Assembly: GCF_038789205.1 (NCBI RefSeq) | Contig: NZ_CP128355.1 | Span: 930,001-994,000, forward strand | Direction: 5' to 3' | Source: Staphylococcus hsinchuensis | GTDB taxonomy: Bacteria; Bacillota; Bacilli; Staphylococcales; Staphylococcaceae | Length of the DNA: 64,000 bases | Shown: in pieces, positions 1 to 7,916 of the stretch | Layout: each line of letters begins with the position of its first letter | Numbering within the stretch: position 1 is the first letter of the stretch | Program-made: the position numbers and the translations under genes | Notes under the pieces: model-generated | What the model saw: the letters and a program-made list of their open reading frames with translations, nothing else | Databases searched by the model: none | Told to the model about the DNA's origin: nothing

Positions 1-85
1 TTGTCGGTTTCGTACCTTCTACTGGGTCGACGGAACCAAAGTGTTTCCACCGACCTGCTCTTGTAGATAAATCAAATTCAGTCAT
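1..85 (-). CDS. folE2: GTP cyclohydrolase FolE2 (type IB), N-terminal fragment
   Basis: The window cuts this gene; only the first 28 codons are present. The visible N-terminus begins [20 protein letters not shown], which matches what I recall of the staphylococcal FolE2/DUF198 start. FolE2 makes 7,8-dihydroneopterin triphosphate from GTP, the first step of folate synthesis. The ATG at 85 has a good GGAGG site seven bases upstream. It lies 14 bases downstream of bshB2 on the same strand and may be co-transcribed with it. No catalytic residue is visible in this fragment, so the call rests on the N-terminal match alone. Confidence 0.8.
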   Translation of the reverse strand, partial: MTEFDLSTRAGRWKHFGSVDPVEGTKPT

Positions 86-99
86 GCTATTGCCTCCAC

Positions 100-765
100 T
101 TAAGATTCAAAGTTATATATATAATAAGGTTCAACTTCTAAGAAACTTTGTGCGCCTCCAGCGACATCTGGTGTTGCTAATTGTTTTAAGAATGGACCTG
201 TTTGTGATGCATGTGCTTCGAATGCACGTAATTTAACGTCTTTGTATTCACCAATTTCATTTAATATGTCAGGTTCGCCTAGTTTTTCAGGTGCATCATT
301 GCTAAATGCTACGAGTTGTAAGCGTGGTCGTTCTGCTTTAGGCATGCGTTCTACTGTGCGTACCACGGCTTCAGCAGTTGCCTCATGATCCGGATGTACT
401 GCGAATTTAGGATAAAATGAAATGATGACTGATGGCTGTAATTCATCAATCAGTGATTTCACCATCGCATCCATTTCTTCGTGAGGTTCAAATTCTACCG
501 TTTTATCACGATATCCCATCTTACGTAAGTCAGTAATGCCAATTGCGTCCATTGCGTCTTCTAGCTCTTTCTCTCTAATGTCAGGTAACGTTTCGCGTGT
601 TGCGAATGGCGGATTGCCTAAGTTACGTCCCATTTGTCCAAGTGTTAAACAAGCATACGTTACGGGTACGCCGTTATCTATATATCTAGCTAATGTTCCA
701 GCAGATGAGAAAGTTTCATCATCAGGATGTGGAAATATAACTAATACTTGACTGTCCTCTGCCAT
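100..765 (-). CDS. bshB2: Bacillithiol biosynthesis deacetylase BshB2 (LmbE/PIG-L family)
   Basis: A 221-residue zinc-dependent N-acetylglucosaminyl deacetylase of the PIG-L/LmbE fold. The HPDDE motif near residues 13-17 supplies zinc ligands and the general base, and the later HPDH near residue 123 supplies the third histidine. In bacilli, BshB enzymes deacetylate GlcNAc-malate during synthesis of the thiol bacillithiol, and YojG-type proteins (BshB2) can also act on bacillithiol conjugates. The ATG at 765 follows an AAGGAGG site. The neighbour 12 bases upstream is a YojF homologue, the same pairing as in Bacillus. Redundancy with a BshB1 elsewhere in the genome cannot be judged here. Confidence 0.88.
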   Translation of the reverse strand: MAEDSQVLVIFPHPDDETFSSAGTLARYIDNGVPVTYACLTLGQMGRNLGNPPFATRETLPDIREKELEDAMDAIGITDLRKMGYRDKTVEFEPHEEMDAMVKSLIDELQPSVIISFYPKFAVHPDHEATAEAVVRTVERMPKAERPRLQLVAFSNDAPEKLGEPDILNEIGEYKDVKLRAFEAHASQTGPFLKQLATPDVAGGAQSFLEVEPYYIYNFES

Positions 766-777
766 TATTCGACCTCC

Positions 778-1137
778 TTATACATGAAATGGTTGCGTGC
801 TAATTTCGAGTGCAGCCGCAAGTTGACCTTCGTAGTTAAAGCCTGCTAAGAGGAATTCGCCTCTCTCGTTTATTTCGTAATGTGTTAACCCTTGAACATA
901 AGTCCAACCGTTATCCTTTAATTTAAGCCCAACTCTGTATGGGTCTTTGTCTCCACCTTTAAGTTGCGCATGTTCGTATGTGACTTGGATATTTCTTAAA
1001 AAAGTACCTGCATTAAAAACACGTTGATCAAAGTGTGCAGCGTATGCCCCGTTTGTCGTTTCTACGTGTAAGTAGACAGGTTGGTTTGCGTATGAAGAAA
1101 GGATTTCTTGTACTTTCTGTTCATTTATTTGTTCCAA
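778..1137 (-). CDS. yojF: YojF family protein (DUF1806)
   Basis: A small conserved protein of about 119 residues in the YojF/DUF1806 family, function unknown, regularly encoded next to the BshB2-type deacetylase. I place the start at the TTG at 1137 rather than the ATG at 1170. The TTG has a strong AAGGAGG site at ideal spacing and gives MEQINEQKVQEIL, which fits the family, whereas the ATG would put that ribosome site inside the gene. Conserved-looking stretches include YLHVETTNGAYAAHFDQRVF and GLTHYEINE. It is the first gene of a minus-strand run leading into bshB2 and probably folE2. A link to thiol metabolism is inferred only from position. Confidence 0.85.
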   Translation of the reverse strand: MEQINEQKVQEILSSYANQPVYLHVETTNGAYAAHFDQRVFNAGTFLRNIQVTYEHAQLKGGDKDPYRVGLKLKDNGWTYVQGLTHYEINERGEFLLAGFNYEGQLAAALEISTQPFHV

Positions 1138-1503
1138 AGTGTTGCCTCCTTGCTCGTTTGAACCTGACATCTTCCCAATAAATAATAATAATTATCGTAA
1201 TATATATATGATGAGTTCGATCACTTTGATTGTCAACTGGCATTTTAATTATTTAACTCAAATTATATACAATGTAATTGTGAAATGTTTATCTGTCTAT
1301 TTTACTAGAAAAAGTTAAATAAATGTATATCTCTGCTCAATTTCTGTAAAGAATTTTAAAATATTGATAAGACTTTAAAGTACTCATCGCAATGCTTTTA
1401 TTCCATAGTTAAAGACGTATAATGAAGGTGAGTTCGAAACTTAGATAATTAAGAAGATTGTGAATATATTTGTTGATTCAATGACATAGGGGGTTGTACT
1501 TTT
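1138..1503. promoter_or_regulatory. Divergent intergenic region yojF/nagB with nagB -10 box
   Basis: AT-rich spacer between divergent genes. A TATAAT at 1418-1423 on the plus strand, about 80 bases upstream of nagB, is the best nagB -10 box; no strong -35 goes with it. Simple TAATAATAA and TATATATA runs at 1181-1210 lie upstream of yojF. I see no obvious catabolite-response site or riboswitch. Confidence 0.4.
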
Positions 1504-2226
1504 ATGAAAATAACAAACTTAGGTTCTCGTGATCACGCTTCATTTTATGTTGCATGTGAACTGTTTAACCAAATCAGTGAACAACCAAAAAGTATATTAG
1601 GATTAGCTACAGGAGGGACAATGATAGAAGTTTATCATTATCTCGTAGAGTTATTGTTAAAAAATAAGCAAGATGTGTCACAAATAGAAACATTCAATTT
1701 AGATGAATATGTCGGTCTGTCTCAAGATCATCCAGAAAGTTACCACCATTATATGCAAGATATTATATTTAATCCTTATCCTCATTTTTCAAAGGATTTA
1801 ATACATGTACCCAATGGCGTTGCACCTGATTTAGAAGAAGAAGCGGAACGTTATGAAAGTTTAATTAATCAACAGGGGCCTGTAGATATACAAATATTAG
1901 GTATTGGTGAAAATGGTCATATCGGATTCAATGAACCAGGGACACCTTTCGATAGTCCAACACATGTTGTAGATTTAACTGAAAGTACGATTAAAGCGAA
2001 TAGTCGTTATTTCGATAATGAAGCTGAAGTACCTAAACAAGCTATCTCCATGGGATTGAATTCAATCTTTAAAGCGAAACGTATTATTTTATTAGCTTTT
2101 GGTAAATCTAAACGAGAAGCAATGATGCGATTACAAGAGGGTAAAGTGAATCCTGATGTTCCAGCTACAATCTTACATGAGCATCCTAATGTTGAGGTGT
2201 ATGTGGACGATGAGGCGATGCCTTAA
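1504..2226 (+). CDS. nagB: Glucosamine-6-phosphate deaminase
   Basis: A 240-residue NagB-family enzyme that converts glucosamine-6-phosphate to fructose-6-phosphate and ammonia, feeding amino sugars into glycolysis. Visible family features are the phosphate-binding LATGGTM segment (about 35-41), the FNLDEYVGL segment with the catalytic Asp (about 64-72), and LGIGENGHIGFNEP (about 131-144), which carries the active-site His and Glu. The length is typical for Firmicute NagB, which lacks the longer C-terminus of the allosteric E. coli enzyme. The ATG at 1504 follows a GGGGG-type site. It appears monocistronic, with its own TATAAT at 1418. Confidence 0.95.
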   Translation: MKITNLGSRDHASFYVACELFNQISEQPKSILGLATGGTMIEVYHYLVELLLKNKQDVSQIETFNLDEYVGLSQDHPESYHHYMQDIIFNPYPHFSKDLIHVPNGVAPDLEEEAERYESLINQQGPVDIQILGIGENGHIGFNEPGTPFDSPTHVVDLTESTIKANSRYFDNEAEVPKQAISMGLNSIFKAKRIILLAFGKSKREAMMRLQEGKVNPDVPATILHEHPNVEVYVDDEAMP

Positions 2227-2346
2227 ACGTGGCTAGCGTTTAAATTGTATGCAAAAGGGTACGAAAACAATGTAAAAGCATTGATTTAATAGGGATATTT
2301 AATCATGACTTATGGAACATTTTAAACAATGGAAAGGATGATTAAA

Positions 2347-2979
2347 GTGGAATTACAATTAGCAATTGATTTATTAAATAAAGAAGAAGCTGCAGAGCTT
2401 GCAAATAAAGTGAAAGATTATGTAGATATCGTAGAAATTGGTACACCGATTGTGATTAATGAAGGTTTACCATCTGTACAACATTTAAATGATAACATTG
2501 ATGGTGTTAAAGTGCTTGCCGACTTAAAAATCATGGACGCTGCAGACTACGAAGTAAGCCAAGCAGTTAAATTTGGTGCAGACGTAGTTACAATCTTAGG
2601 TGTTGCAGAAGATGCTTCAATCAAAGCAGCAGTTGAAGAAGCACATAAAAATGATAAAGAATTACTTGTAGATATGATTGCTGTACAAGATTTACAAAAA
2701 CGTGCGAAAGAATTAGATGAATTAGGTGCAGATTATATCGCAGTGCATACAGGTTATGATTTACAAGCAGAAGGTGAATCACCATTAGAAAGCTTACGTC
2801 AAGTTAAGTCAGTAATAAATAACTCTAAAGTAGCTGTTATCGGAGGCATTAAGCCAGAAACTATTAAAGAAGTCGTAGCAGAAGATCCTGACTTAGTTGT
2901 TGTAGGTGGCGGTATTGCCAATGCTGACGATCCAGTAGCAGCTGCAAAACAATGCAGAGATGCGATTGAAGGTAAATAA
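2347..2979 (+). CDS. hxlA: 3-hexulose-6-phosphate synthase
   Basis: A 210-residue (beta/alpha)8 enzyme of the OMP decarboxylase superfamily. It condenses formaldehyde with ribulose-5-phosphate to hexulose-6-phosphate, the fixing step of the ribulose monophosphate pathway used for formaldehyde detoxification or reversible pentose supply. Signature segments are LADLKIMDAADYE (Asp-x-Lys-x-x-Asp, about 57-65) and GGIKPETI plus VVVGGGIAN, the phosphate-binding loops. I use the GTG at 2347, preceded by AAGGATG, giving MELQLAIDLLN as in other staphylococci, not the upstream ATG. It is followed directly by hxlB. Confidence 0.93.
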   Translation: MELQLAIDLLNKEEAAELANKVKDYVDIVEIGTPIVINEGLPSVQHLNDNIDGVKVLADLKIMDAADYEVSQAVKFGADVVTILGVAEDASIKAAVEEAHKNDKELLVDMIAVQDLQKRAKELDELGADYIAVHTGYDLQAEGESPLESLRQVKSVINNSKVAVIGGIKPETIKEVVAEDPDLVVVGGGIANADDPVAAAKQCRDAIEGK

Positions 2980-2980
2980 T

Positions 2981-3529
2981 ATGACTGAATTTACAAATTA
3001 TCGATTAATTCTCGATGAATTAGAACAAACATTATCCCATGTAAATGGTGATGAAGCAACGACATTTTTAAACCGTATCGTAGAAAGTGAACGTGTATTT
3101 GTTGCAGGTAAAGGACGCTCAGGTTTCGTAGCGAACAGCTTTGCAATGCGTTTAAACCAATTGGGTAAACAAGCTCATGTTGTTGGGGAATCAACAACAC
3201 CATCGATTTCTGAAAATGATTTATTCGTCGTAGCATCAGGTTCTGGTTCAACAGAGCACTTACGTTTACTTGCGGATAAAGCGAAATCAGCAGGTGCTGA
3301 AGTTGTATTACTCACAACAAAGCCAGAGTCGGCTATTGGTGAATTAGCAAATGCAGTCATTGAATTACCTGCAGGCACGAAATATGACATAGAAGGTTCT
3401 TCACAACCTTTAGGTAGTTTATTTGAACAATCTGCACAAATATTTTTAGACAGTATTGTGTTAGACTTAATGAAATCACTTAAAGTCGATGAAACAACGA
3501 TGCAAAGTAATCACGCAAATTTAGAATAA
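2981..3529 (+). CDS. hxlB: 6-phospho-3-hexuloisomerase
   Basis: A 182-residue SIS-domain isomerase that converts hexulose-6-phosphate to fructose-6-phosphate, the second ribulose monophosphate step. The SIS sugar-phosphate loops are visible as AGKGRSGFVA near residue 38 and VASGSGSTEHL near residue 82; the C-terminal part carries GSSQPLGSLFEQ. The ATG at 2981 begins one base after the hxlA stop, and its ribosome site lies within the last hxlA codons, so translation is likely coupled. The operon ends at a strong terminator at 3551-3580. Confidence 0.93.
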   Translation: MTEFTNYRLILDELEQTLSHVNGDEATTFLNRIVESERVFVAGKGRSGFVANSFAMRLNQLGKQAHVVGESTTPSISENDLFVVASGSGSTEHLRLLADKAKSAGAEVVLLTTKPESAIGELANAVIELPAGTKYDIEGSSQPLGSLFEQSAQIFLDSIVLDLMKSLKVDETTMQSNHANLE

Positions 3530-3550
3530 TCTTTATTAATCAATAGACAA

Positions 3551-3580
3551 GGCATACTCATTAGTGAGTATGCCTTTTTT
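3551..3580 (+). terminator. Rho-independent terminator of hxlAB
   Basis: A perfect 10-bp stem GGCATACTCA/TGAGTATGCC with a 4-base loop, followed by TTTTTT, 22 bases after the hxlB stop. Confidence 0.95.
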
Positions 3581-3784
3581 GTTTTTAAATTGATTGCTTT
3601 TGGGATGAAGTTCCACTTTAAAGGTTGAAAATGGGATTATTCAATATATGGTTTCCATAAATTGATTCAATATAATGCTTATTTGGGATTAATATGTTAC
3701 GTGTTACCACATAGGATGAAAAGACAAATTGTAGAAATTAATGTTAAGATAACTTGTATCGAAGTTAACAAAAGTGGTGTGATT

Positions 3785-5155
3785 ATGGAATTATTAAATC
3801 GATTAAAACGATATACAAAAGAACGCCCTCATCAATGTGCTTTTAGATTTGATCAAGCTACTTTGAACTATGGAGAATTGTACGACAGAGTAATGCAGAT
3901 TAAACATCGCATAGCACATATTCCTAAACAAACTTATGTTGGACTTACGTTAAGTCATCCCATGGATACGATGATATATTATTTAGCATTATTAATGCAT
4001 GAATGTGTGCCGTGTTTATTAGATCATCGTTGGTCTCGAGAACAACAAGATCAATTGATTCGACATTACGGTTTATCGTATTTAGTAGATGATACACAGC
4101 GTGTACATATTAATAAGGACGTAACAAATCAATTTACATCCGACATAGAGGGATTATTACATATTGGATTTACATCAGGTACAACAGGTTTACCTAAGGC
4201 TTATTATAGAAATGAATATTCGTGGATTATTTCTTTTGAAGAGAATGAATCATTGATGTTAAATCAAATTGAAACGATTGTGGCTCCTGGTCCTTTATCT
4301 CATTCGTTATCACTCTATGCTTGTGTTTATGCTTTATATAGTGGTAGAACCTTTGAAGGCCAGCATCACTTCAATGCCCAACGTTTGTTACAAAATATTG
4401 AGCAAGCACAACAAAACGTGGCGATGTTTTTAGTACCTACGATGCTCGCAGCGTGCACGGCTACAAAAGATGAGCTAACACAAACGCATCATATTTTTTC
4501 TACTGGTGATAAATTGCATGACCATTTTAGAGAAAGAGTAAGACATACCTTTCCAAAGAGTGTATTGATAGAATTTTTCGGCACATCAGAAGCGAGTTTT
4601 ATTAGTTATAACTATGATAATCAAGCGCCTACCCATTCTGTTGGGAAGTTATTTTCAAATGTAGAAGTTAAATTATCTCATCAAGATGAACATCATATAG
4701 GGTTATTACAGGTGTGTAGTGATATGGTATTTAGTGGATACGTAGATAGTGGATCGATGCATTCACTTGATTGGATTGAAACAGGGGATTATGCGTCCGT
4801 CGATTGTAACGGCTATTTATTTCTACATGGAAGAAAGCATGATCGCATGATAATTGGAGGTCGCAACGTGTTCCCACAAGTAATTGAAAGGGTAGCGATG
4901 ACGTATCCCGAAATAGAAGAAGTAGTGGTCATGGGGGTGCCTCATCATCGCTTTGGTGAAATTGCGTGTATGTTGTATACCGCCTCAGAAACTCTTTCAA
5001 AATCAACGCTAAGAACGTATTTATCAAATCGATTAGCACGTTATCAAATACCTTCTAAAATAATTCAAGTTCCTCGTATGAACTATACTGCAAGTGGTAA
5101 AATTGCGCGCTCAGAAATGAAGTCTTTGTATTTAAATGGGAGGTATAAGCCATGA
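3785..5155 (+). CDS. vraA: VraA-like acyl-CoA synthetase (AMP-binding family)
   Basis: A 456-residue member of the adenylate-forming acyl-CoA ligase superfamily. The P-loop-like FTSGTTGLPKAYYR is near residue 128, an EFFGTSEASF motif near 262, and the hinge and C-terminal lysine region GRKHDRMIIGGRNVFP and YTASGKIARSEM near the end. It is shorter than typical FadD proteins. Gene order with the thiolase and small proteins downstream matches the vraABC locus of S. aureus, named for its link to vancomycin response. The ATG at 3785 gives MELLNRLKRYTKERP; the reading frame is open further upstream but without a plausible start. It overlaps vraB by four bases (ATGA). The substrate cannot be read from sequence. 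Confidence 0.82.
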   Translation: MELLNRLKRYTKERPHQCAFRFDQATLNYGELYDRVMQIKHRIAHIPKQTYVGLTLSHPMDTMIYYLALLMHECVPCLLDHRWSREQQDQLIRHYGLSYLVDDTQRVHINKDVTNQFTSDIEGLLHIGFTSGTTGLPKAYYRNEYSWIISFEENESLMLNQIETIVAPGPLSHSLSLYACVYALYSGRTFEGQHHFNAQRLLQNIEQAQQNVAMFLVPTMLAACTATKDELTQTHHIFSTGDKLHDHFRERVRHTFPKSVLIEFFGTSEASFISYNYDNQAPTHSVGKLFSNVEVKLSHQDEHHIGLLQVCSDMVFSGYVDSGSMHSLDWIETGDYASVDCNGYLFLHGRKHDRMIIGGRNVFPQVIERVAMTYPEIEEVVVMGVPHHRFGEIACMLYTASETLSKSTLRTYLSNRLARYQIPSKIIQVPRMNYTASGKIARSEMKSLYLNGRYKP

Positions 5156-6294
5156 AAGAAGCAGTGATTGTTGCAGCAAAACGAACAGCATTCGGTAAGT
5201 TTGGGGGCACATTGAAACACATAGAGCCTGAAATGTTGCTTAAACCTTTATTTCAACACTTTCAGTCTTATTATCCAGAAGCAATGGCGAAAGTGGATGA
5301 TGTTATTTTAGGGAATGTTGTGGGTAATGACGGCAATATTGCGAGAAAGTCATTGTTAGAAGCAGGGATGTCTAAATCCATCCCTGGTGTCACTATAGAT
5401 AGACAGTGTGGTTCAGGGTTAGATGCAGTTACGACTGCTTGTCGTATGATTCAAGCGCAAGCAGGTTCGATTTATATCGTAGGTGGAGTAGAAAGTACCA
5501 GTCGAGCACCTTGGAAGATTCAGAGGCCCCAATCTGTTTATGATGCACCAACGCCTGCGTTTTTCGAGCGCGCGTCATTCGCTCCTGAGGGGCAAGATGT
5601 TTCGATGATTGAAGCGGCTGAAAATGTAGCGCAACGTTATAATATTTCTCGACAAGCCCAAGATGAATATGCATGGAAGAGTCACCAAAAAACGATAGCT
5701 TCTTATGAGCAAGATATTATTTCCCAAGAAATTATACCTGTAAAGGCAAAAACAACTATATTTCAACAAGACGAAAGTGTTAAATCTAGGTTGACGCCTG
5801 CTTTACTCGGTCGGTTAAAACCATTATTAACGGATGGGACCGTGACAGCTGGTAATAGTTGTATGAAGAATGATGGGGCAGTATTACTTCTCATTATGGA
5901 GAGAGAAACTGCGGAAAGTCTTGGATTTACAACAGGAATGAGATTTATAGATAGTGCAACGGTTGGTGTTGATCCTACAATATTAGGTATTGGTCCAGTA
6001 AATGCAGTTAAACAACTTTTACATAGACAACAATTGACAATAAATGACATAGAAGCGGTGGAATTGAATGAAGCGTTTGCCTCACAAGTCTTGGCAAGTA
6101 AGCAGTTATTAGGGATTTCTGATGAGCAATTAAACTTGTTTGGAGGCGCACTTGCAACGGGGCATCCATATGGAGCAAGTGGTGCAGCACTCGTAACGCG
6201 TTTATTTTATATGGAAAACTACTATCGGACGATTGCGACGATGGGCATCGGTGGAGGTATTGGCAATGCAGCGTTATTTGAAAGATGGTCATGA
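5152..6294 (+). CDS. vraB: VraB-like thiolase (acetyl-CoA C-acyltransferase family)
   Basis: A 380-residue thiolase. The nucleophile cysteine lies in DRQCGSGLDAV near residue 86, and the ELNEAFASQ and ATGHPYGASGA segments, with the catalytic His, lie near 305 and 334. The C-terminal glycine-rich segment reads IATMGIGGGIGNA. Most biosynthetic and degradative thiolases have a second cysteine two residues before the GGG, and here that position is glycine. Start and stop overlap with vraA and vraC indicate one translationally coupled operon. It may degrade or build a short acyl chain; the missing cysteine makes standard thiolysis uncertain. Confidence 0.82.
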   Translation: MKEAVIVAAKRTAFGKFGGTLKHIEPEMLLKPLFQHFQSYYPEAMAKVDDVILGNVVGNDGNIARKSLLEAGMSKSIPGVTIDRQCGSGLDAVTTACRMIQAQAGSIYIVGGVESTSRAPWKIQRPQSVYDAPTPAFFERASFAPEGQDVSMIEAAENVAQRYNISRQAQDEYAWKSHQKTIASYEQDIISQEIIPVKAKTTIFQQDESVKSRLTPALLGRLKPLLTDGTVTAGNSCMKNDGAVLLLIMERETAESLGFTTGMRFIDSATVGVDPTILGIGPVNAVKQLLHRQQLTINDIEAVELNEAFASQVLASKQLLGISDEQLNLFGGALATGHPYGASGAALVTRLFYMENYYRTIATMGIGGGIGNAALFERWS

Positions 6295-6628
6295 GTTATT
6301 AGAAATTGAATTCGATGCATCAGAAGTTAAAGCATATAATCAATTATTTGGTATTCAACCGCTCACTCAAGTTGCACCACTATTTTGTGCGAAATTATGG
6401 CCTGAGTTTCAATTGTTTCAACCATTTAGATATAAAAATTTAATCTTGAGAGAAACAGAAGTTCAGCAACTACAAACCTTATATGTTAATGAACGGTATC
6501 ATGCACATTTGTATTTTTTGAATCAATCAAAGGTGAGACAATTTATGAAATATACCTTTAAATTAGAAATAAATAAAAATAGAGAAAAGTGTATTTCTAT
6601 TACACAAGTGTTTTTGGAGGAGATTTAA
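6266..6628 (+). CDS. vraC: VraC-like small protein
   Basis: A 120-residue protein whose composition and position match S. aureus VraC, a small protein of unknown function in the same operon. The ATG at 6266 lies inside vraB, with a GGTGGAGG ribosome site just upstream. This gives MQRYLKDGHELLEI and a length close to VraC; the more upstream in-frame ATG would add only vraB-overlapping residues. No signal peptide or membrane segment is seen. The pattern, with an APPLFCAKLWPEF-like block in the first half, could suit a hot-dog-fold partner of the next small protein, but that is inference. Confidence 0.7.
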   Translation: MQRYLKDGHELLEIEFDASEVKAYNQLFGIQPLTQVAPLFCAKLWPEFQLFQPFRYKNLILRETEVQQLQTLYVNERYHAHLYFLNQSKVRQFMKYTFKLEINKNREKCISITQVFLEEI

Positions 6629-6629
6629 A

Positions 6630-6908
6630 ATGATGCATTTTACTCCCGAAGAAGTTGAAAGGTACCTTACTATAGTTAATGATAAAAACCCTGTGCATGC
6701 GAAAGTGGTGCCAGGTCAAATGATCGTGCAAAGCGTTTTTATAAACTTAAATATCAATTGGTCTGAATACAGGATTAAATACATTGAAAGTATTTATGTA
6801 TATGAAGAATTCAAAGTAGAATTTTTAGAAAAAGATAAAATTATAGTTTCGGATATTCAAGAAAAGCTAAAGTTTCAAATTATTAATAAAAAGGGTGACG
6901 GAATGTAA
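6630..6908 (+). CDS. Small MaoC/hot-dog-like protein of the vra operon
   Basis: A 92-residue protein with ERYLTIVNDKNPVHAKVVPGQM near its start. This resembles the D-x-N-P-(I/V)-H and VPG motif of MaoC-type enoyl-CoA hydratases, where the Asp and His are catalytic. The protein is shorter than a full single hot-dog MaoC domain (about 130-150 residues), so it may pair with VraC or be a trimmed derivative. The ATG at 6630 follows GGAGGAG, one base after the vraC stop. Its end overlaps in another frame with a toxin-like peptide at 6895-6984, so the natural C-terminus may have been disturbed. Confidence 0.6.
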   Translation: MMHFTPEEVERYLTIVNDKNPVHAKVVPGQMIVQSVFINLNINWSEYRIKYIESIYVYEEFKVEFLEKDKIIVSDIQEKLKFQIINKKGDGM

Positions 6909-6984
6909 ACAAGTTCTGTCATCTACAAGCGGTTGTATCGTTGGTTTATTTGCGAACTGGCTACGCAAACGCAATGATAAATAG
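6895..6984 (+). pseudogene. Fst/PepA1-like type I toxin remnant
   Basis: The frame from a GTG at 6895 reads MTECKQVLSSTSGC and continues IVGLFANWLRKRNDK. The C-terminal two thirds resemble the small membrane toxins of the Fst/PepA1 (SprA) family: SGC, a hydrophobic stretch, then WL-x-(R/K)-(R/K)-N-x-K. The usual hydrophobic N-terminus with an ATG and ribosome site is missing and overlaps the end of the preceding gene. I read it as a truncated toxin, though a functional GTG-started peptide is not excluded. The matching antitoxin RNA is intact-looking immediately downstream on the opposite strand. Confidence 0.6.
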
Positions 6985-6998
6985 TGACTAGTCATACC

Positions 6999-7061
6999 AA
7001 AAAAATCCCCTCACTACTGGCATAGTGAGGGGGTGGTGCATACCTGCACGACATCTTTGTT
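6999..7061 (-). ncRNA. Fst/SprA-type antitoxin RNA (RNA II-like)
   Basis: The minus strand has TATAAT at 7073-7068 with a TTGGTA-like -35 further upstream. The predicted RNA starts near 7061 and carries a small GTGCA-GGTA-TGCAC hairpin, then a 10-bp terminator stem (arms 7007-7016 and 7023-7032) and seven T residues ending near 6999. This hairpin-plus-terminator layout, convergent with a small membrane-peptide gene, is the standard arrangement of Fst/par and SprA antitoxin RNAs. Length is about 60 nt, as expected for that class. Confidence 0.65.
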
Positions 7062-7128
7062 ACTTGAATTATAACACCATAGTGGGTAGGAATACCAAAC
7101 GATTATCTATACAGGAGGTGGAAATAAT

Positions 7129-7209
7129 ATAGGGTTTCTAACAGTGATTATCACTTTGAATTGTGTAGCGATACTATGTATAAAAAGCTTTATAATGAGC
7201 GATCTATAA
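7129..7209 (+). other. Small hydrophobic reading frame behind a strong RBS, start codon decayed
   Basis: An AGGAGGTGG site at 7112-7120 is followed 9-11 bases later by ATA where a start codon is expected. The frame then encodes a 25-residue hydrophobic peptide, GFLTVIITLNCVAILC followed by IKSFIMSDL, and stops. A strong ribosome site with a single transmembrane-like peptide fits a type I toxin whose ATG has mutated to ATA. I do not recognise the exact family. No ATG or GTG lies at suitable spacing. Confidence 0.4.
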
Positions 7210-7307
7210 ACACTTTATTTAGCTGATTCATAACTCTATATATCTTTTCTGTGCTTTTTAGCGTAATCCATTTACAGGTGAATAATATTGAGTAAGGTAA
7301 AGGTCAT

Positions 7308-7410
7308 ACAAAAAGAGTGACACTGGAGTCAGAATTGCTTCGAGATGCTCTCCAAGCTAAGCAAAGGGGACAACTTTGTCTGACTCTGTGTCACTTATCT
7401 TATAGGGTGA
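7308..7410 (-). ncRNA. Structured RNA with 17-bp closing stem and terminator tail
   Basis: Inverted arms at 7316-7333 and 7379-7395 (AGTGACAC...GAGTCAGA and complement, one bulge) enclose about 45 bases. On the minus strand that insert can form two inner hairpins, GACAA-AG-TTGTC and TTGCTT...AAGCAA with a GAG/CTC core. The closing stem is followed on the minus strand by CTTTTTG, so it can act as its own terminator. A TTACTA-18-TATAAA promoter lies upstream on that strand. It could be the antitoxin of the small hydrophobic peptide at 7129-7209, overlapping its 3' untranslated region, as in SprG/SprF. The 5' end is approximate. Confidence 0.5.
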
Positions 7411-7563
7411 GTGTTTATAGGGATATGTGTGAAACTATAGTAATAGGGACAAAATTACTATAATTTCATATCTTAACTTCATATATTTTTAGTAGGGGTT
7501 TTAAACTTATGAATTTGTCTCTGGAGCTTTCGTCTGTATTTCTCATTCGATTGATAGAAAGTG

Positions 7564-7740
7564 TTATTGATAATTTAAACTTTTCATATTATCAACGTCA
7601 CCTTCAAGTAGAGAGAGTAACTTGTATAACTCATTTTTACTAAAGCTTTCATCGAATTTAACAGATATTGATTTAAAACTCTTGGTGATAATCTCATAAA
7701 TTGGGTTGCCGTTTTCAATGGTCTGTTTGTAGATAATCAT
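7564..7740 (-). CDS. vraX: Cell-wall-stress protein VraX
   Basis: A 58-residue protein beginning MIIYKQTIENGNPIYEIITK and containing LYKLLSLLEGDVDNMK. It matches what I recall of S. aureus VraX (55 residues, MIIYRQ...YEIITKTF...KLLSLLQDDIDHMK). In S. aureus it is among the genes most strongly induced by cell-wall antibiotics under VraSR and has been reported to bind complement C1q. The start is secure: AAGGAGG lies 9 bases before the ATG. It is convergent with the vraABC-like operon. No signal peptide is present. Codons are typical of the neighbourhood. Confidence 0.85.
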   Translation of the reverse strand: MIIYKQTIENGNPIYEIITKSFKSISVKFDESFSKNELYKLLSLLEGDVDNMKSLNYQ

Positions 7741-7916
7741 GTTGTTATAACCTCCTTTCTCTCTCTACACTTTATAGATTAATACAAATTTCAATATTTA
7801 ACATGAGGCCGTAGTATCAAATTTGGATGGTACTTACGACGGAGTTTATATTTTGTTTAAATATAGCGTTATTAAAGCATCCTTTTTTTCTTTTAAAATG
7901 CGCATTTTTATATCAA

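Noticed and set aside
3662..3784. N-terminal extension of vraA
   Set aside because: The frame is open upstream, but it has no usable start with a ribosome site, and the protein from 3785 already matches the family start.
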